Positions 53,665 to 62,755 of a stretch of DNA of 64,000 bases are shown one piece after another. The translations under genes and the position numbers were made by a program. Each line of letters opens with the position of its first letter. Positions within the stretch are counted from its first letter, which is position 1. This DNA is from an uncultured Actinomycetes bacterium (GTDB taxonomy: Bacteria; Actinomycetota; Coriobacteriia; Coriobacteriales; Atopobiaceae): positions 1 to 64,000 of the forward strand of contig OMTG01000124.1 in NCBI GenBank assembly GCA_900313905.1. The letters run 5' to 3'. The notes under the pieces are model-generated. The model worked only from the letters and a program-made list of their open reading frames with translations. It did not search any database and was not told the origin of the DNA.

Positions 53665-54384
53665 CTACAGGCGGTAGGAGGTGCCTGCCCCCAGAAGGCC
53701 TTCCTCCTGGGCACCCAGCCCATCGCTCTTCTTGAGGGTGCGCTGGTTCACCCATGACTGCTTCCAGCCATAGGAGAGATGCGGCACCGGCGGGCATTCG
53801 AGTGTCGTGTAGCCGTAGGCATTCACGACACGCGTGCCTGAGGGCAGCTCACGCTCACGCCGGAAATCCGCGATATAGTTCGCATGCACATGCCCATGGA
53901 TATGGTAGTACGGGTGCCAGCGCTCGACCAAGCTGCCGAAGCATGCGAAGCCCTGGTGGGGCAGGTCGTCGAGGTCGCCCACGCCGCGCTGCGGTGCATG
54001 GGTGAGCAGGATATCGAAGCCTCCAAGGAGCCTGATCTGGGGCTGGAGCCGGCGGATCTGGCGTGCCATCTGCTTCTCGGTATACATGTAGCGTCCCTCG
54101 CGGTAGCGCCTGGATCCGGGAAGGCCGACAATCCTCAGGCCCTGGTAGACATAGAGGGCATCATCGATGCAGATGCAGCCGCCTGGCTCCTTCCTGCCAT
54201 AGCCCCCATCGTGGTTCCCATGCACATAGAGCACGGGCTTGTTGAGCATCGTGACGATGAACTCGAGGTAGTCCGGATCGAGGTCTCCTGCAGCCAGCAC
54301 AAGGTCGATGTCTGCAAAGCGCTTCGCATTGAAGCCCTCCCAGAGGAGCCGCTCCTCCACATCGGCAATCGCCAGGATCTTCAT
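53665..54384 (-). CDS. metallophosphoesterase
   Basis: A 239-residue calcineurin-like phosphoesterase. Recognisable are LAIADVEERLLW (Asp of motif I, with Glu in place of the usual His), LVLAAGDLDPDYLEF, LYVHGNHDGGYG near residue 55, LLTHAP near 125 and YHIHGHVHANY near 165. The His-to-Glu change in motif I resembles the YmdB/cyclic-nucleotide branch, but the substrate is unknown. The ATG overlaps the previous stop (ATGA), so it is coupled to the ParB/BMP fusion gene. The last 30 residues are an unstructured tail. Confidence 0.85.
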   Translation of the reverse strand: MKILAIADVEERLLWEGFNAKRFADIDLVLAAGDLDPDYLEFIVTMLNKPVLYVHGNHDGGYGRKEPGGCICIDDALYVYQGLRIVGLPGSRRYREGRYMYTEKQMARQIRRLQPQIRLLGGFDILLTHAPQRGVGDLDDLPHQGFACFGSLVERWHPYYHIHGHVHANYIADFRRERELPSGTRVVNAYGYTTLECPPVPHLSYGWKQSWVNQRTLKKSDGLGAQEEGLLGAGTSYRL

Positions 54385-56357
54385 CGGGACTCATCCCCCT
54401 TCGCAGCCGAAGGGATGTCGGGCAGGGCGCTCTCAGCAGGCTTCCAGCCTTCCGGGAGCCTGCCCTCGATGTTCTGGCAGAGCCAGTCGATCGAGACGAT
54501 CTGCGCTGCCGTCAGGTCATCCCCTGCAAGCGCGCTTCCATCCTGGCGGACGATGGCGCCCGTGAAGGGCTTGAGCGTGCCAGCCTTGATATTTTGGGTG
54601 AGCAGGCCCACGAGCCTCCGCGATGCAGTGGGGAGCTTCGGCGAGAGCGCAAGCGAGATCACGCCCGAAGAGAGGCCATACCAGTAGCTCATCGCCTGGC
54701 CGCCCGCCACATTCTTCGGCAGCTCCACCTGCTCGCTCCCATCCTGGAATGCCTGGGGAAGCGCCCCTTGGAGGAGGCTCTTCAGGATCAGCTCGTAGTA
54801 GCGTCCCCACATCCATTGGGGTGCCGCAAGCTTCTCGACCTTTCCCTGGTCGAGCGTATAGAGCCCATAGGCAGATGGCTCGTCTGCTGGCGGCGTCATA
54901 TCGTTGCCAGAGATGAGCGGCTTGCCCGTCCAGGGGCCGAGCTGCGTGAAGGCCTGCGCCGCATCCTCGCCCCGCCTGCTCCAGGAGAGCAGGATCTTCG
55001 CCCTCGGATCGATCAGGCTCGCACCGAGCGCGAAGGCATCGATCTCGGCGACGGTCCCGAAGACGGGGACATGGGCATGGTAGATGATCCGGTGATCTTC
55101 TGAGAGGCTTGCCGCAAGGGCGCCCAGGATGTATTTCGCCTCATACATCCTGCCATAGTAGGAGCGCACGACCTGATGTGGCAGGGTGATCGAGCAGTTC
55201 AGGAATTGCACACCGGGATGGTTCACGGCCTCCTTCACGGTCGCCTGCATGAGGACCGGCGAAGTCGTGAAGATGACCTGGGCCCCCTGCGAGCAGGCAT
55301 CCTGGATGGCAGCTGCAACCTGCTCCTCGGTCGCGCATCCCTCATAGGCACGGGTCTCGATGATGCCGGAGAGCTTCTCCGCCACCTCCTTGCGCCCTTC
55401 CTCATGTGCCCTTGTCCATTCAGAGGTCTCAGATCTCCCCTCGTGGATGAAGGCACAGACGAGCGGCTTGGCAGAGGCCTGGGGAAGGCGGCTCAGCACC
55501 GAGGAGAGGATGCCCGACGATGCCGTCTTCGGCTCGTCGACGAGGACGACCTTCTCCTCCTCATCCTCCTCGGAGCTCCCTCCCTGGAAGGCAAGCTCGT
55601 CCCAGATCCTGTGCAGGCGGTCGAGCACGATCGAGGAGGGCGTCTCGAGCAGCTGGTCCTGCCCGAAGAAGCCGAGATAGATGAGGAGGGCATCGGAGGG
55701 GGTGATATCGAGATGGCTGCCACCAGCACGGCGGAACATCTCCTCGAAGAAATAGTAGGTGGAGCGCAGGCGCCTCACCACCTCTGGCGGCCACGGATGC
55801 TCGAGGTCCTGTCCCAGATAGCTGGCGAGCTTCGCATAGGAGCCGGGACGCGAGAAGTCGATCTCGTAGAGCCTTGCCACATCCCAGAAGTGCTCGAACT
55901 CCTCGTAGACGCGCAGCTCCTCCTCATCTGCCTCCTTGGGGATGAGGCGGATGACCTCAGCCTCGATCGAGCGCCCGCCCAGGTACTTGAGGACCGAGGT
56001 GCGCTTGTTGCCTTCGAGGACATAGAAGCGGTGGAGGAACTCATAGGCCTTGATCGGGTCGCGGAAGCCTTCCGTGACCTGGATCTCGTAGAGGTTCGAC
56101 CATTTCTGGGCGAACTCCGTCTGGGGGCCGAGCAGCGGCATGAAGGTGCGCGAGAAGGCGACCTGCCGGCCTTCGGTCCTCGTGCCGATGACCTGGTCGA
56201 GCGGTATCTCGAAGGTCCCGAGGCACTTCTCGCCCGCGAAGGCATCATCGCCCATCACGCTATCGAGCGCCATCAGATAGGGATGGTGGCCTTCCGCCAT
56301 CGCATGTTTGCAGTCATGTTCGCCCTGCTTCAGGGCCTTCCGGTAGTTCTCGTCCAT
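54381..56357 (-). CDS. ParB-like / BMP (PnrA-type) ligand-binding fusion protein
   Basis: A 658-residue protein without a signal peptide. Residues about 40-140 resemble a ParB-like nuclease-fold domain (IPLDQVIGTRT; FYVLEGNKRTSVLKYLG), and a helical part follows. From about residue 285 it matches the BMP/PnrA-type periplasmic binding fold (KPLVCAFIHEGRSETSEW; QGAQVIFTTSPVLM; GALAASLSEDHRIIYHAHVPVFGTV), which binds purine nucleosides in transporters. Here the domain is cytosolic, so it may act as an intracellular nucleoside sensor (inference). The following metallophosphoesterase overlaps by 4 bases, suggesting joint action. Confidence 0.8.
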   Translation of the reverse strand: MDENYRKALKQGEHDCKHAMAEGHHPYLMALDSVMGDDAFAGEKCLGTFEIPLDQVIGTRTEGRQVAFSRTFMPLLGPQTEFAQKWSNLYEIQVTEGFRDPIKAYEFLHRFYVLEGNKRTSVLKYLGGRSIEAEVIRLIPKEADEEELRVYEEFEHFWDVARLYEIDFSRPGSYAKLASYLGQDLEHPWPPEVVRRLRSTYYFFEEMFRRAGGSHLDITPSDALLIYLGFFGQDQLLETPSSIVLDRLHRIWDELAFQGGSSEEDEEEKVVLVDEPKTASSGILSSVLSRLPQASAKPLVCAFIHEGRSETSEWTRAHEEGRKEVAEKLSGIIETRAYEGCATEEQVAAAIQDACSQGAQVIFTTSPVLMQATVKEAVNHPGVQFLNCSITLPHQVVRSYYGRMYEAKYILGALAASLSEDHRIIYHAHVPVFGTVAEIDAFALGASLIDPRAKILLSWSRRGEDAAQAFTQLGPWTGKPLISGNDMTPPADEPSAYGLYTLDQGKVEKLAAPQWMWGRYYELILKSLLQGALPQAFQDGSEQVELPKNVAGGQAMSYWYGLSSGVISLALSPKLPTASRRLVGLLTQNIKAGTLKPFTGAIVRQDGSALAGDDLTAAQIVSIDWLCQNIEGRLPEGWKPAESALPDIPSAAKGDESR

Positions 56358-56480
56358 GAGAAGAACGCTCCTTATCCTGCTCCACGAAGCCCTTCCATCA
56401 TAGGGGTTCCAGCCCCTCTTTGCTCGAGGCAGACTCTCTCCCTCCCCATCAAATCCCCATTACGGCAGCAGCCTTCATCC

Positions 56481-56509
56481 TGTCATCGTGTCAGCATCTG
56501 CGATACCCT
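56481..56509 (+). promoter_or_regulatory. candidate promoter of the lar operon
   Basis: TGTCAT and TACCCT are separated by 17 bases, 35 bases before the larE start. Both hexamers are imperfect. Confidence 0.35.
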
Positions 56510-56544
56510 AGAGCCAGAAGATGCGAACGAAAGGATGTTTCTGC

Positions 56545-57399
56545 ATGTCCAGCACTGTCTGCGCCTCGCCGGAAGCCCACGCAAAGCTCGAGGAGCTGAA
56601 GGCCTATCTGTCCAGCCTGGAATCGGTCGCCGTCGCCTTCTCCGGAGGAGTCGATTCGACCTTCCTCCTGAAGGTCGCCCACGACACCCTGGGCCCTTCC
56701 GCCATCGCGATCACCGCCCGCTCGGAATCCTTCCCGGCCCGCGAGTTCCATGAGGCGGAAGATTTCTGCCAGAAGGAGGGAATCCGCCATATCGCGGTCA
56801 CCTCAGACGAGCTCGATATCCCCGGCTTCAGCCACAATCCGACGAACCGCTGCTATCTCTGCAAGAAGGAGTTCTTCTCCGAGATCCTCTCCGAGAAGGA
56901 GAAGGAGGGCTTCAGCTATCTCTGCGAAGGCTCCAACATGGACGACGAGGGCGACTACCGCCCCGGCCTCAAGGCCGTGGCCGAGCTCGGCGTGAAGTCC
57001 CCGCTCCGCCATGCGAAGCTCTACAAGCAGGAGATCCGCGACCTCAGCCATGAGATGGGGCTCCCGACCTGGGACAAGCAGTCCTTCGCCTGCCTCTCCT
57101 CCCGCTTCGTCTACGGCGAGGAGATCACCCGCCAGAAGCTCGCGATGGTGGACAAGGCAGAGCAGTTCCTGCTCGACCTCGGCTTCCACCAGCTCCGCGT
57201 AAGGATCCACGGAGACCTGGACCACGGCGCGATCGCCCGCATCGAGGTCGCCCCCGAAGAGCTCCAGAAGCTCCTCGACGAGAGGCTCCCTGTGGCAGAG
57301 GCCCTGAAATCTTATGGCTTCGCCTATGTGACGATGGATCTTCTGGGCTACCGCACCGGCTCCATGAACGAGACGCTCACCGACGCGGAGAAGGCATAG
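56545..57399 (+). CDS. larE: ATP-dependent sacrificial sulfur transferase
   Basis: A 284-residue PP-loop ATP pyrophosphatase. The SGGVDSTFLLK motif near residue 35 binds ATP, and the cysteine in SFACLSSRFVYGE (about residue 183) corresponds to the sacrificial Cys that donates sulfur in the Lactobacillus enzyme. It converts the LarB product to the thiocarboxylated pyridinium for the nickel-pincer cofactor. An extra CYLCKK motif lies near 105. The ATG at 56545 with GAAAGGA upstream is preferred over the ATG at 56521. First gene of larE-larB-larC. Confidence 0.95.
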   Translation: MSSTVCASPEAHAKLEELKAYLSSLESVAVAFSGGVDSTFLLKVAHDTLGPSAIAITARSESFPAREFHEAEDFCQKEGIRHIAVTSDELDIPGFSHNPTNRCYLCKKEFFSEILSEKEKEGFSYLCEGSNMDDEGDYRPGLKAVAELGVKSPLRHAKLYKQEIRDLSHEMGLPTWDKQSFACLSSRFVYGEEITRQKLAMVDKAEQFLLDLGFHQLRVRIHGDLDHGAIARIEVAPEELQKLLDERLPVAEALKSYGFAYVTMDLLGYRTGSMNETLTDAEKA

Positions 57400-57401
57400 C
57401 G

Positions 57402-58166
57402 ATGGAGAGAAGCGAGCTGAAGGCGCTCCTCGAACAGGTGCGCACAGGCGCCATCTCGGCCGATGAGGCCGTAGACCAGATCGGCGAGGAGCCGCTCGTC
57501 GAGCTCGGCTATGCGACGCCCGACCTCCATCGGGGCATCCGCCAAGGCGTCTCCGAAGTCATCTATGGCGCCGGCAAGACGGCTGCGCAGATTGCAGGAA
57601 TCTCAGAGGCCCTCTTGGCACATGGGCAGGGGCGCATCCTGATCACCAGGCTCGGCCAAGAGAAGGCAGAGGCTGTCCGGGGACTCCTCCCAGAGGGCTC
57701 CGGCTTCCGGTATGAGGAGACCGCGCGCATGGGCATCATCGGCTCTGCGCCCGAGCCGGACGGGGTCGGTGTCGTGCTCGTCCTTGCTGCCGGCACGAGC
57801 GACCTCTACTGCGCCGAAGAGGCGGCCATCACAGCCGAGATGCTCGGCAGCCAGGTCAAGCGCATCTACGATGTGGGCGTGGCGGGCATCCACCGCCTCC
57901 TTGCCCATACGGACGATATCCAGCATGCGACGGCCATCGTCGCCGTCGCCGGCATGGAGGGCGCCCTGGCTTCGGTCGTCGGCGGCCTTGCCCCCTGCCC
58001 CGTGATCGCCGTGCCCACGAGCGTCGGCTACGGCGCCTCCTTCGGCGGCGTCACCGCCCTACTCTCGATGCTCAACTCCTGCGCGAGCGGGGTCTCCGTC
58101 GTGAATATCGACAATGGATTCGGGGCAGGCTATCAGGCGAACCTCATCAATCATGTAGGGAAGTAG
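57402..58166 (+). CDS. larB: nickel-pincer cofactor biosynthesis carboxylase
   Basis: A 254-residue AIR-carboxylase-like enzyme that carboxylates and hydrolyses nicotinic acid adenine dinucleotide to start nickel-pincer nucleotide synthesis. The C-terminal half has the PurE-like signatures LAAGTSDLYCAEEAA near residue 130 and VAVAGMEGALASVVGGL near 185, ending in GVSVVNIDNGFGAGYQA. Length is normal. The ATG lies 2 bases after the larE stop, indicating translational coupling. Confidence 0.96.
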   Translation: MERSELKALLEQVRTGAISADEAVDQIGEEPLVELGYATPDLHRGIRQGVSEVIYGAGKTAAQIAGISEALLAHGQGRILITRLGQEKAEAVRGLLPEGSGFRYEETARMGIIGSAPEPDGVGVVLVLAAGTSDLYCAEEAAITAEMLGSQVKRIYDVGVAGIHRLLAHTDDIQHATAIVAVAGMEGALASVVGGLAPCPVIAVPTSVGYGASFGGVTALLSMLNSCASGVSVVNIDNGFGAGYQANLINHVGK

Positions 58167-58172
58167 GCTTCC

Positions 58173-59507
58173 ATGGGAAAGACCTTGTATCTGTCCTGCG
58201 ACTCGGGCATCTCCGCCGACATGGTGGTAGGAGCCCTCCTCGACCTCGGAGGGAACCAGGAGAAGCTGGAATGCGCGCTTGCGAGCCTCCCCCTCGATGG
58301 CTATCAGGTGAAGATCTCGAAGAAGACCGTCTCGAGCATCCCGGCAACCGACTTCGACGTCGTGCTCGACCACGAGCATGAGAGCCACGACCACGATATG
58401 GCATGGCTCTATGGAGATCTCGACCAGAAGAAGCCAGAGCACCATCACCACCATGGGCATGAGGAGGAAGGGCACCATCACGGCCACGACGGCGAGGGCC
58501 ACCGCCATCACCATGAGCACCGCAATCTCGCCGATATCATGAAGATCATCGATGCCGGCGAGCTCTCTCCCCGCGCCAACGAGCTTGCGAAAAAGATCTT
58601 CCGCATCGTGGCAGAGGCGGAATCGCGTGCCCATGGGGTGAGCGTGGATGAGGTGCACTTCCACGAGGTGGGAGCCGTCGATTCGATTGTCGACACCGTC
58701 GCCGCAGCGGTCCTCGTGGACGACCTCGATATCACCGACACAATCGTGGGCCCCCTGGCTGAAGGGTCGGGGCGCATCCGCACCCAGCACGGCGTCCTTT
58801 CCATCCCTGTCCCAGCTGTCACGAACATCGCGATGGCCCATGGGCTCGTGCTTGCCCCGAACCACCGCGAAGGCGAATTCGTGACGCCGACGGGCGCTGC
58901 CATCGCAGCCGCCCTGAAGACGAGAGACGAGCTGCCTGCCGCCTACACGATCGAGGCCTCCGGCATAGGGACCGGCAAGCGCGCCTACAAGCCGATCTCC
59001 ACGGTCCGCGCCCTCCTGATCGTCCCCAGGACCGCACCGGGTACAGGCACCGAGAAGGATGCCTGCGGCGGCATGAAGCCGCTCTGGAAGCTCGAGAGCG
59101 AGATCGATGATGCGACGGGCGAGACGCTCGGCTATGCCCTGGACCACCTCTATGCCGCAGGCGTCCTCGAAGCCCACTATGTGCCCATCTACATGAAGAA
59201 GAACCGCCCCGCCTGGCAGATCCAGGTGCTCTGCACCGAAGAGCAGCGCGCCGAGGTGGAGCGCATCCTCTTCGAGGACACGACGACCATCGGCATCCGC
59301 CGCTCCCAGATGAACCGCACGACCCTCCCCAGGAGGGAATCTGCAGTCGAAACCGAGCTCGGCGAGATTGCCGTGAAGGTCGTGACCCTGCCTGACGGAC
59401 ATGAGCGTGCCTATCCGGAATACGATGCCGTGGCACAGGTCGCGAGGCAGCGCAATCTCCCCTTCCAGGCCGTGATGCGCACGGTCCTCAAGAGCCTCGA
59501 AGCATGA
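58173..59507 (+). CDS. larC: nickel insertion protein, uninterrupted
   Basis: A 444-residue single-frame LarC, which inserts nickel into the pincer nucleotide using CTP. The N-terminal LYLSCDSGISADM, HFHEVGAVDSIVD near residue 162 and GTGKRAYKP region are typical. A long His-rich segment (about residues 70-112) with clusters HHHHHGH and HHHGHD probably binds or stores nickel. In Lactobacillus plantarum LarC needs a programmed frameshift; here the gene is continuous. The start is 6 bases after larB. The target enzyme larA is not in the window. Confidence 0.95.
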   Translation: MGKTLYLSCDSGISADMVVGALLDLGGNQEKLECALASLPLDGYQVKISKKTVSSIPATDFDVVLDHEHESHDHDMAWLYGDLDQKKPEHHHHHGHEEEGHHHGHDGEGHRHHHEHRNLADIMKIIDAGELSPRANELAKKIFRIVAEAESRAHGVSVDEVHFHEVGAVDSIVDTVAAAVLVDDLDITDTIVGPLAEGSGRIRTQHGVLSIPVPAVTNIAMAHGLVLAPNHREGEFVTPTGAAIAAALKTRDELPAAYTIEASGIGTGKRAYKPISTVRALLIVPRTAPGTGTEKDACGGMKPLWKLESEIDDATGETLGYALDHLYAAGVLEAHYVPIYMKKNRPAWQIQVLCTEEQRAEVERILFEDTTTIGIRRSQMNRTTLPRRESAVETELGEIAVKVVTLPDGHERAYPEYDAVAQVARQRNLPFQAVMRTVLKSLEA

Positions 59508-59531
59508 GGCAGCCTGCCCCATGGAACAGAT

Positions 59532-59572
59532 AAGGTCCTGCCGGCTCGCATGCTGGCAGGACCTTCTTCTTG
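59532..59572 (+). terminator. intrinsic terminator of the lar operon
   Basis: A perfect 11-base-pair stem AAGGTCCTGCC / GGCAGGACCTT with a 12-base loop, followed by CTTCTTCTTG, 24 bases after larC. It may also serve the convergent EamA gene. Confidence 0.85.
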
Positions 59573-59591
59573 TCCATCATTTGGCTGCAGC

Positions 59592-60536
59592 CTAGAGCGC
59601 AGGCCGCTCCCCTTCCGCGAGCCTGCGCTCAGCCTCCCTGCTCTCAGGCGACGGCATGAGCTCGGTCACGAGCATCGAGGCGAAGATGAGGCCGAAGCCG
59701 ACGAGGAGCAGGGCCGTCAGCGACTCGTAGCCGAAGAGCACGCTGAAGAGGACGCCGAAGACGCTCTCGAAGGAGAGGAAGAGCGCCGCTTCGGCAGCAG
59801 GCACATGCTTCTGGCCCACGTTCTGGGCAATCGTCGCAAGGCAGCTCGAGCAGAGCACGAGATAGGCCATCTGCTGCCAGAACTCCGGCGTGAAGGCCGA
59901 TCCGTCCGGCAGAGGCTCCGTGATGAGGCCGCCTGCCGCGCAGACGATCGCATAGACGACGAACTGGACGACGGTCAGGGTGATCGGGTCCTCATCCTTC
60001 GCAAGGATCGCATAGGATGCGATCTCTGCCGCGAAGAAGCCGGCGCTCACGAGCGTCAGGATGTCGCCCCAGCCAATGGCAAGGCTGAGATCGTCCCCCA
60101 GGGAGAGGAAGCCCAGGCCTGCCACGCACAGGAGCGCTGCGACCACGTTGTGGATGGCGGGACGGCGCTTCGCGAAGGCCCAGTAGAAGAACGGCGTCAT
60201 CACGCAGTAGATGCCCGTGATGAAGGCGTTCCTGCCAGGCGTCGTGCCGAGGAGGCCGATGTTCTGGATCAGGTAGCCAAGACCATTCAAAAGCCCCGTG
60301 ATGCCGCCAGCCACCAGGTGGCTGCGATCGAGGTTCTCCGCGATGCGCCTATGGCAGATGAGACCCAGGACAATCGCTGCAAGCGAGAAGCGGATGGCAA
60401 GGAGCCATGAGGGAGGCACGGCATCGATCGCATCCTTCAGGACGACGAAGGAGCCGCCCCAGAAGACGGCAGCGGAGAGGATCAGGAGCTTGTAGACAAT
60501 CGAAGGAAGCTCCTTGCGGGACACGGATTCAGGCAT
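59592..60536 (-). CDS. EamA/DMT-family transporter
   Basis: A 314-residue integral membrane protein with ten hydrophobic helices in two EamA repeats. The first starts FWGGSFVVLKDAIDAVPPSWLLAIRF and the second contains LFLSFESVFGVLFSVLFGYE, the typical conserved segment. Members export amino acids or other metabolites; the substrate cannot be told. No good ribosome site precedes the ATG. The C-terminal 20 residues are charged and cytosolic. Confidence 0.9.
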   Translation of the reverse strand: MPESVSRKELPSIVYKLLILSAAVFWGGSFVVLKDAIDAVPPSWLLAIRFSLAAIVLGLICHRRIAENLDRSHLVAGGITGLLNGLGYLIQNIGLLGTTPGRNAFITGIYCVMTPFFYWAFAKRRPAIHNVVAALLCVAGLGFLSLGDDLSLAIGWGDILTLVSAGFFAAEIASYAILAKDEDPITLTVVQFVVYAIVCAAGGLITEPLPDGSAFTPEFWQQMAYLVLCSSCLATIAQNVGQKHVPAAEAALFLSFESVFGVLFSVLFGYESLTALLLVGFGLIFASMLVTELMPSPESREAERRLAEGERPAL

Positions 60537-60571
60537 CGGACCAACTCACAGAAAGCGGCGCAAAAAAGCGT

Positions 60572-60600
60572 TTGAGACTTGTGGACGGGCCTTGTAGTAT
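60572..60600 (+). promoter_or_regulatory. promoter of the DUF3592-like gene
   Basis: TTGAGA and TAGTAT are separated by exactly 17 bases, 70 bases before the GTG start. The transcribed leader contains a hairpin CGTCTCC / GGAGACG at 60622-60641 that could be regulatory or stabilising. Confidence 0.75.
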
Positions 60601-60670
60601 ACGGTAAGCAGCTGATATTTGCGTCTCCTGAAACGGAGACGTTGCACAAGCGCAGAAAGGGTAGGCATAC

Positions 60671-61114
60671 GTGGGCGTCCTCAGCTATCTGACCAGCCAG
60701 GAGATGGAAGTGCTCCGCTGGACCTTGCTTGTCCTCTCCCTCCTTCTGATCGTGCTCGGGGTCTGGGAGACCATCCATCCGCTCCTCGCCTTCAAGAAGG
60801 CCGATGCCACCTTCGTCGCCGCCGAGCATCTTCCGGCTGCGCCCCACATCTACCATGTGAGCTTCTCCTACGAGGTCGACGGCGAGCCCTATGAGAGCAC
60901 GACGAGGAACACCTACGACGAGCGCACCGTCGAGCGCAAGTTCAAGGCGAAGGACCACCAGCGCGTCTACTACCGCAAGAAGGAGCCGACCTATATCAGG
61001 ACCGGACGGGCCAGCGAGGTCCTGCTGGGCTTTGCCGCCTTCCTGATCGGTGCTGCCATCCTCGCCTTCGACCTCTGGATCTCAGGCTATATCACGCTCC
61101 CTCCCACCCTGTAG
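60671..61114 (+). CDS. DUF3592-like membrane protein
   Basis: A 147-residue protein with a hydrophobic helix near residues 17-35 and another near 117-137. Between them is a soluble loop that includes YHVSFSYEVDGEPYESTT and YYRKKEPTYIR, matching the DUF3592 pattern of a small extracytoplasmic beta domain between two helices. Function is unknown. It starts with GTG, preceded by AAAGGG at suitable distance. A strong promoter and a terminator bound it as a single gene. Confidence 0.75.
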   Translation: MGVLSYLTSQEMEVLRWTLLVLSLLLIVLGVWETIHPLLAFKKADATFVAAEHLPAAPHIYHVSFSYEVDGEPYESTTRNTYDERTVERKFKAKDHQRVYYRKKEPTYIRTGRASEVLLGFAAFLIGAAILAFDLWISGYITLPPTL

Positions 61115-61132
61115 GGAGGACAGATCGCACAC

Positions 61133-61172
61133 AAAGGGGAAGAGGTTCAATCTGAGCCTCTTCCCCTTTTCC
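61133..61172. terminator. bidirectional terminator between the DUF3592-like and DJ-1-like genes
   Basis: A 13-base-pair stem AAAGGGGAAGAGG / CCTCTTCCCCTTT whose arms provide U-rich ends on both strands, lying between convergent genes. Confidence 0.9.
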
Positions 61173-61200
61173 ATAGGCTTCAAGATGCTGTGTCGATGCC

Positions 61201-61782
61201 TCAGCGGCCCTGCCAGACGATGCGGGGCTTCAGGTCCTCGACGGCCTCAGGCCCCAGGATCTGCTCCACGATCGCGAAGCCGAAATCGATTGCCGTCCCC
61301 ATGCCGCGGGAGGTGATGATGTGGCCATCGACGACGACCGGCACCTCCTCGTAGAGGGCGCCGCCCTCGACGCAGGCATCCTTGAAGTTGGGGTTCGAGG
61401 TCGCATGGCGGCCCTTGAGGAGGCCGAGCTTCGCGAAGATCGAGGGCGCCGCACAGATGGCAGCTATCCACTTGCCCGCATCGGCGAAGGCCACGACCTG
61501 GTCTGTGAGCATCTTGCAGTCGCCGAGGTTCACGGTGCCTGGCATGCCGCCCGGCAGGACGAGCATATCGTAGGCATCGAAGTCGAGCTCCTCGATCGTC
61601 TTGTCGGCGACGAGATGGACCTGGTGCGACGACATCACATCGCGCGTGCCCGTGATCGATACCGTATCGGTCGGGATGCCGGCGCGGTAGAGCAGATCCA
61701 CCGGGGTCAGCCCCTCGACCTCCTCGAGGCCATTGGCGAGGAACACGGCGACTTTCCTGTCTGTAGCCTGCCTGAATGTCAT
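61201..61782 (-). CDS. DJ-1/PfpI-family protein
   Basis: A 193-residue protein of the DJ-1 branch. The glutamate of the active site is in LANGLEEVEGLTP near residue 20, LVLPGGMPGTVNL lies near 75, and the nucleophilic cysteine elbow is AAICAAPSIFA near 110. Members act as chaperones, glyoxalases or protein deglycases against reactive carbonyls; activity here is not known. AAGGAG precedes the ATG. It is divergent from the NifU-like/GGGtGRT pair. Confidence 0.9.
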   Translation of the reverse strand: MTFRQATDRKVAVFLANGLEEVEGLTPVDLLYRAGIPTDTVSITGTRDVMSSHQVHLVADKTIEELDFDAYDMLVLPGGMPGTVNLGDCKMLTDQVVAFADAGKWIAAICAAPSIFAKLGLLKGRHATSNPNFKDACVEGGALYEEVPVVVDGHIITSRGMGTAIDFGFAIVEQILGPEAVEDLKPRIVWQGR

Positions 61783-61990
61783 CCCTGTCTCCTTTCAGGT
61801 CGTTTTGCTATCCTCACCATTGTAGCTCTGCGGCCGTTCGCGCCGCTTTCCTGTTGTTCTGCACGGCCACTTTCCAACTCTTGCAAATTTGGAATGGCAC
61901 AGAATCAGGTTCGCGGTATCATCGACCTAGCAAGCTATGCTTCGGGCCACAAGGGGTCTGGAGCGCTTTGCGTTTTGGAGAGGAGAATCC

Positions 61991-62725
61991 ATGCAGTATT
62001 CCGCAGAAGTGGAGAGGATGTGCCCTGTCGCCAAGGGTGCATACCACGGACCTGCACCCATCCCTGAGGAGGGCAAGTGGGTCCAGGCCAAGGAGATCGG
62101 TGACATCTCCGGTTACACGCACGGTGTAGGCTGGTGCGCACCGCAGCAGGGTGCCTGCAAGCTGAGCCTCAACGTGAAGAACGGTGTCATCGAGGAGTGC
62201 CTCATCGAGACCATCGGCTGCTCCGGCATGACGCACAGCGCCGCCATGGCTGCCGAGATCCTGCCGAAGAAGACCATCCTCGAGGCCCTCAACACCGACC
62301 TCGTCTGCGACGCCATCAACGTCGCTATGCGCGAGCTCTTCCTCCAGATCGTCTACGGCCGCACCCAGACCGCATTCTCCGAGGGCGGCCTGCCCATCGG
62401 CACCGGCCTCGACGACCTTGGCAAGGGCCTTCGCTCCATGGTCGGCACCATGTACGGCACGTCCGTCAAGGGCGCCCGCTACCTCGAGCTCACCCAGGGC
62501 TATGTCACCCGCATGGCCATCAACTCCAAGGACGAGATCGTCGGCTTCGAGTTCCTGAACCTCGGCAAGTTCACTGACGCCGTGAAGGCTGGCACCGACC
62601 CGAAGGACGCCGTCCAGGCTGCCATGGGCCACTACGGCCAGTGGGATCAGGCCGTCAAGTTCATCGATCCGCGCACCGATGAAGAGACGCACGATCCTGA
62701 GTCCAAGTTCCCGATCCACGAGTAA
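61991..62725 (+). CDS. NifU/IscU-like iron-sulfur scaffold protein
   Basis: A 244-residue protein. Its core resembles the IscU/NifU N-terminal scaffold fold, with cysteines in GWCAPQQGAC near residue 50 and ETIGCSGMTHSAAMAAE near 78; a third conserved Cys lies in TDLVCDAI near 108. The C-terminal 100 residues are extra compared with IscU. In many anaerobes this protein is encoded directly before a GGGtGRT protein, as here (30 bases apart). Codon use looks strongly biased toward preferred codons, suggesting high expression. AGGAG lies 5 bases before the ATG. A role in assembling a metal centre is inferred. Confidence 0.82.
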   Translation: MQYSAEVERMCPVAKGAYHGPAPIPEEGKWVQAKEIGDISGYTHGVGWCAPQQGACKLSLNVKNGVIEECLIETIGCSGMTHSAAMAAEILPKKTILEALNTDLVCDAINVAMRELFLQIVYGRTQTAFSEGGLPIGTGLDDLGKGLRSMVGTMYGTSVKGARYLELTQGYVTRMAINSKDEIVGFEFLNLGKFTDAVKAGTDPKDAVQAAMGHYGQWDQAVKFIDPRTDEETHDPESKFPIHE

Positions 62726-62755
62726 GTCACGAGACAAGAAAAGGAGGTTCACCAC

